From contig RQCD01000037.1 of NCBI GenBank assembly GCA_008668455.1, positions 1 to 5,516 on the forward strand: DNA of 5,516 nt, read 5' to 3'. This document shows positions 5,368-5,516 of the stretch, piece by piece. The notes under the pieces were generated by a model. The model saw nothing but the letters and a program-made list of their open reading frames with translations, made no database searches and was not told where the DNA came from. A program made the position numbers and the translations under genes. The stretch is from Clostridia bacterium. GTDB lineage: Bacteria > Bacillota > Clostridia > UBA1381. Position 1 is the first letter of the stretch. The number at the start of each line of letters is the position of its first letter.

Positions 5368-5395
5368 ATTATAATCCACCTGTGTGAAATTACAA
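5368..5395 (-). promoter_or_regulatory. Probable promoter of the transaldolase operon
   Basis: Minus-strand TATAAT (5373-5368) is a perfect -10. Sixteen bases upstream lies TTGTAA (5395-5390), four of six bases to the -35 consensus. Transcription should start near 5361, about 25 bases before the transaldolase ATG. A 7-bp inverted repeat, ATTTCAC (5357-5363) and GTGAAAT (5384-5390), flanks the -10; one arm touches the -35 and the other the start point. That arrangement suits a repressor. Confidence 0.65.
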
Positions 5396-5440
5396 TAGAT
5401 TCTTCGGACAATTTCCTTTGAAATTTATACTATTCTGCCA

Positions 5441-5469
5441 TTTACAAGTAAATTTTTTTGTTATATAAT
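5441..5469 (+). promoter_or_regulatory. Divergent promoter reading out of the window
   Basis: Plus-strand TTTACA (5441-5446, five of six to consensus) and TATAAT (5464-5469, perfect) are 17 bp apart, the ideal spacing. The -35 lies within a 14-bp palindrome, ATTTAC-AA-GTAAAT (5440-5453), and the whole promoter is flanked by TGCCATTT (5436-5443) and AAATGGCA (5473-5480). The transcript would begin near 5476; its gene is beyond the window. Confidence 0.65.
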
Positions 5470-5516
5470 AAGAAATGGCAATATGTTTTAAGGATTAAGC
5501 GGGACAATCCCTCAGC
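5470..5516 (+). other. Leader of an unseen rightward transcript
   Basis: This is the transcribed region expected after the 5441-5469 promoter. It contains no start codon with a convincing ribosome binding site. GGATT (5492-5496) can pair with AATCC (5506-5510), or alternatively GGGA (5501-5504) with TCCC (5508-5511), so it may be the beginning of a structured leader. Too little is present to name a class. Confidence 0.3.

Noticed and set aside
5470..5516. A possible riboswitch at the right edge (GGATTAAGCGGGACAATCCC)
   Set aside because: The fragment has short stems and a vague likeness to some leader motifs, but too few bases are present to match any class.

Overview
This window looks like chromosomal DNA of a low-to-mid GC Gram-positive bacterium, most likely a gut clostridium of the Oscillospiraceae/Ruminococcaceae or Lachnospiraceae type. 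The reasons are strong AGGAGG-type ribosome binding sites, consensus SigA-like promoters, short gaps and ATGA/TAATG stop-start overlaps, and the gene types themselves: a cytoplasmic GH36 alpha-galactosidase, a ROK sugar kinase, a SIS isomerase and a small transaldolase. The taxon is an inference; no rRNA or other marker is present.

Layout. Positions 1-451 are a debris zone. It holds a terminator-like hairpin, a long pyrimidine tract, five 12-bp tandem repeats, possible remains of a minus-strand gene, and a 74-codon open frame that looks like the C-terminal end of a lost glycosidase-like protein. A near-perfect promoter (466-495) then drives a rightward two-gene unit: GH36 alpha-galactosidase (521-2701), overlapping by one base with a GIY-YIG nuclease-like protein (2701-2979).

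A convergent leftward operon occupies the right half. Transcription runs from about 5365 down to 3142 through transaldolase (5336-4689), ROK kinase (4679-3732) and a GmhA-like SIS isomerase (3735-3142). The genes are 9 nt apart or overlap by 4 nt. The two units meet in an unusual structured element of about 214 bp (2932-3145) whose five inverted repeats nest into one multibranched fold. It probably ends transcription in both directions and may be a mobile or dispersed repeat. One arm also matches bases 7-35 at the start of the window. At the far right, a second promoter (5441-5469) faces away from the transaldolase promoter and reads out of the window.

How the genes may work together. The alpha-galactosidase would release galactose from raffinose- or melibiose-type sugars inside the cell. 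In the opposing operon, a transaldolase can make sedoheptulose 7-phosphate, which is the classical substrate of GmhA. The ROK kinase would supply a phosphorylated sugar. No transporter or regulator gene lies in the window. The most unusual items are the nested palindromic element, the repeat-bearing junction at about position 225, and a ROK kinase lacking the usual zinc-binding cysteines.
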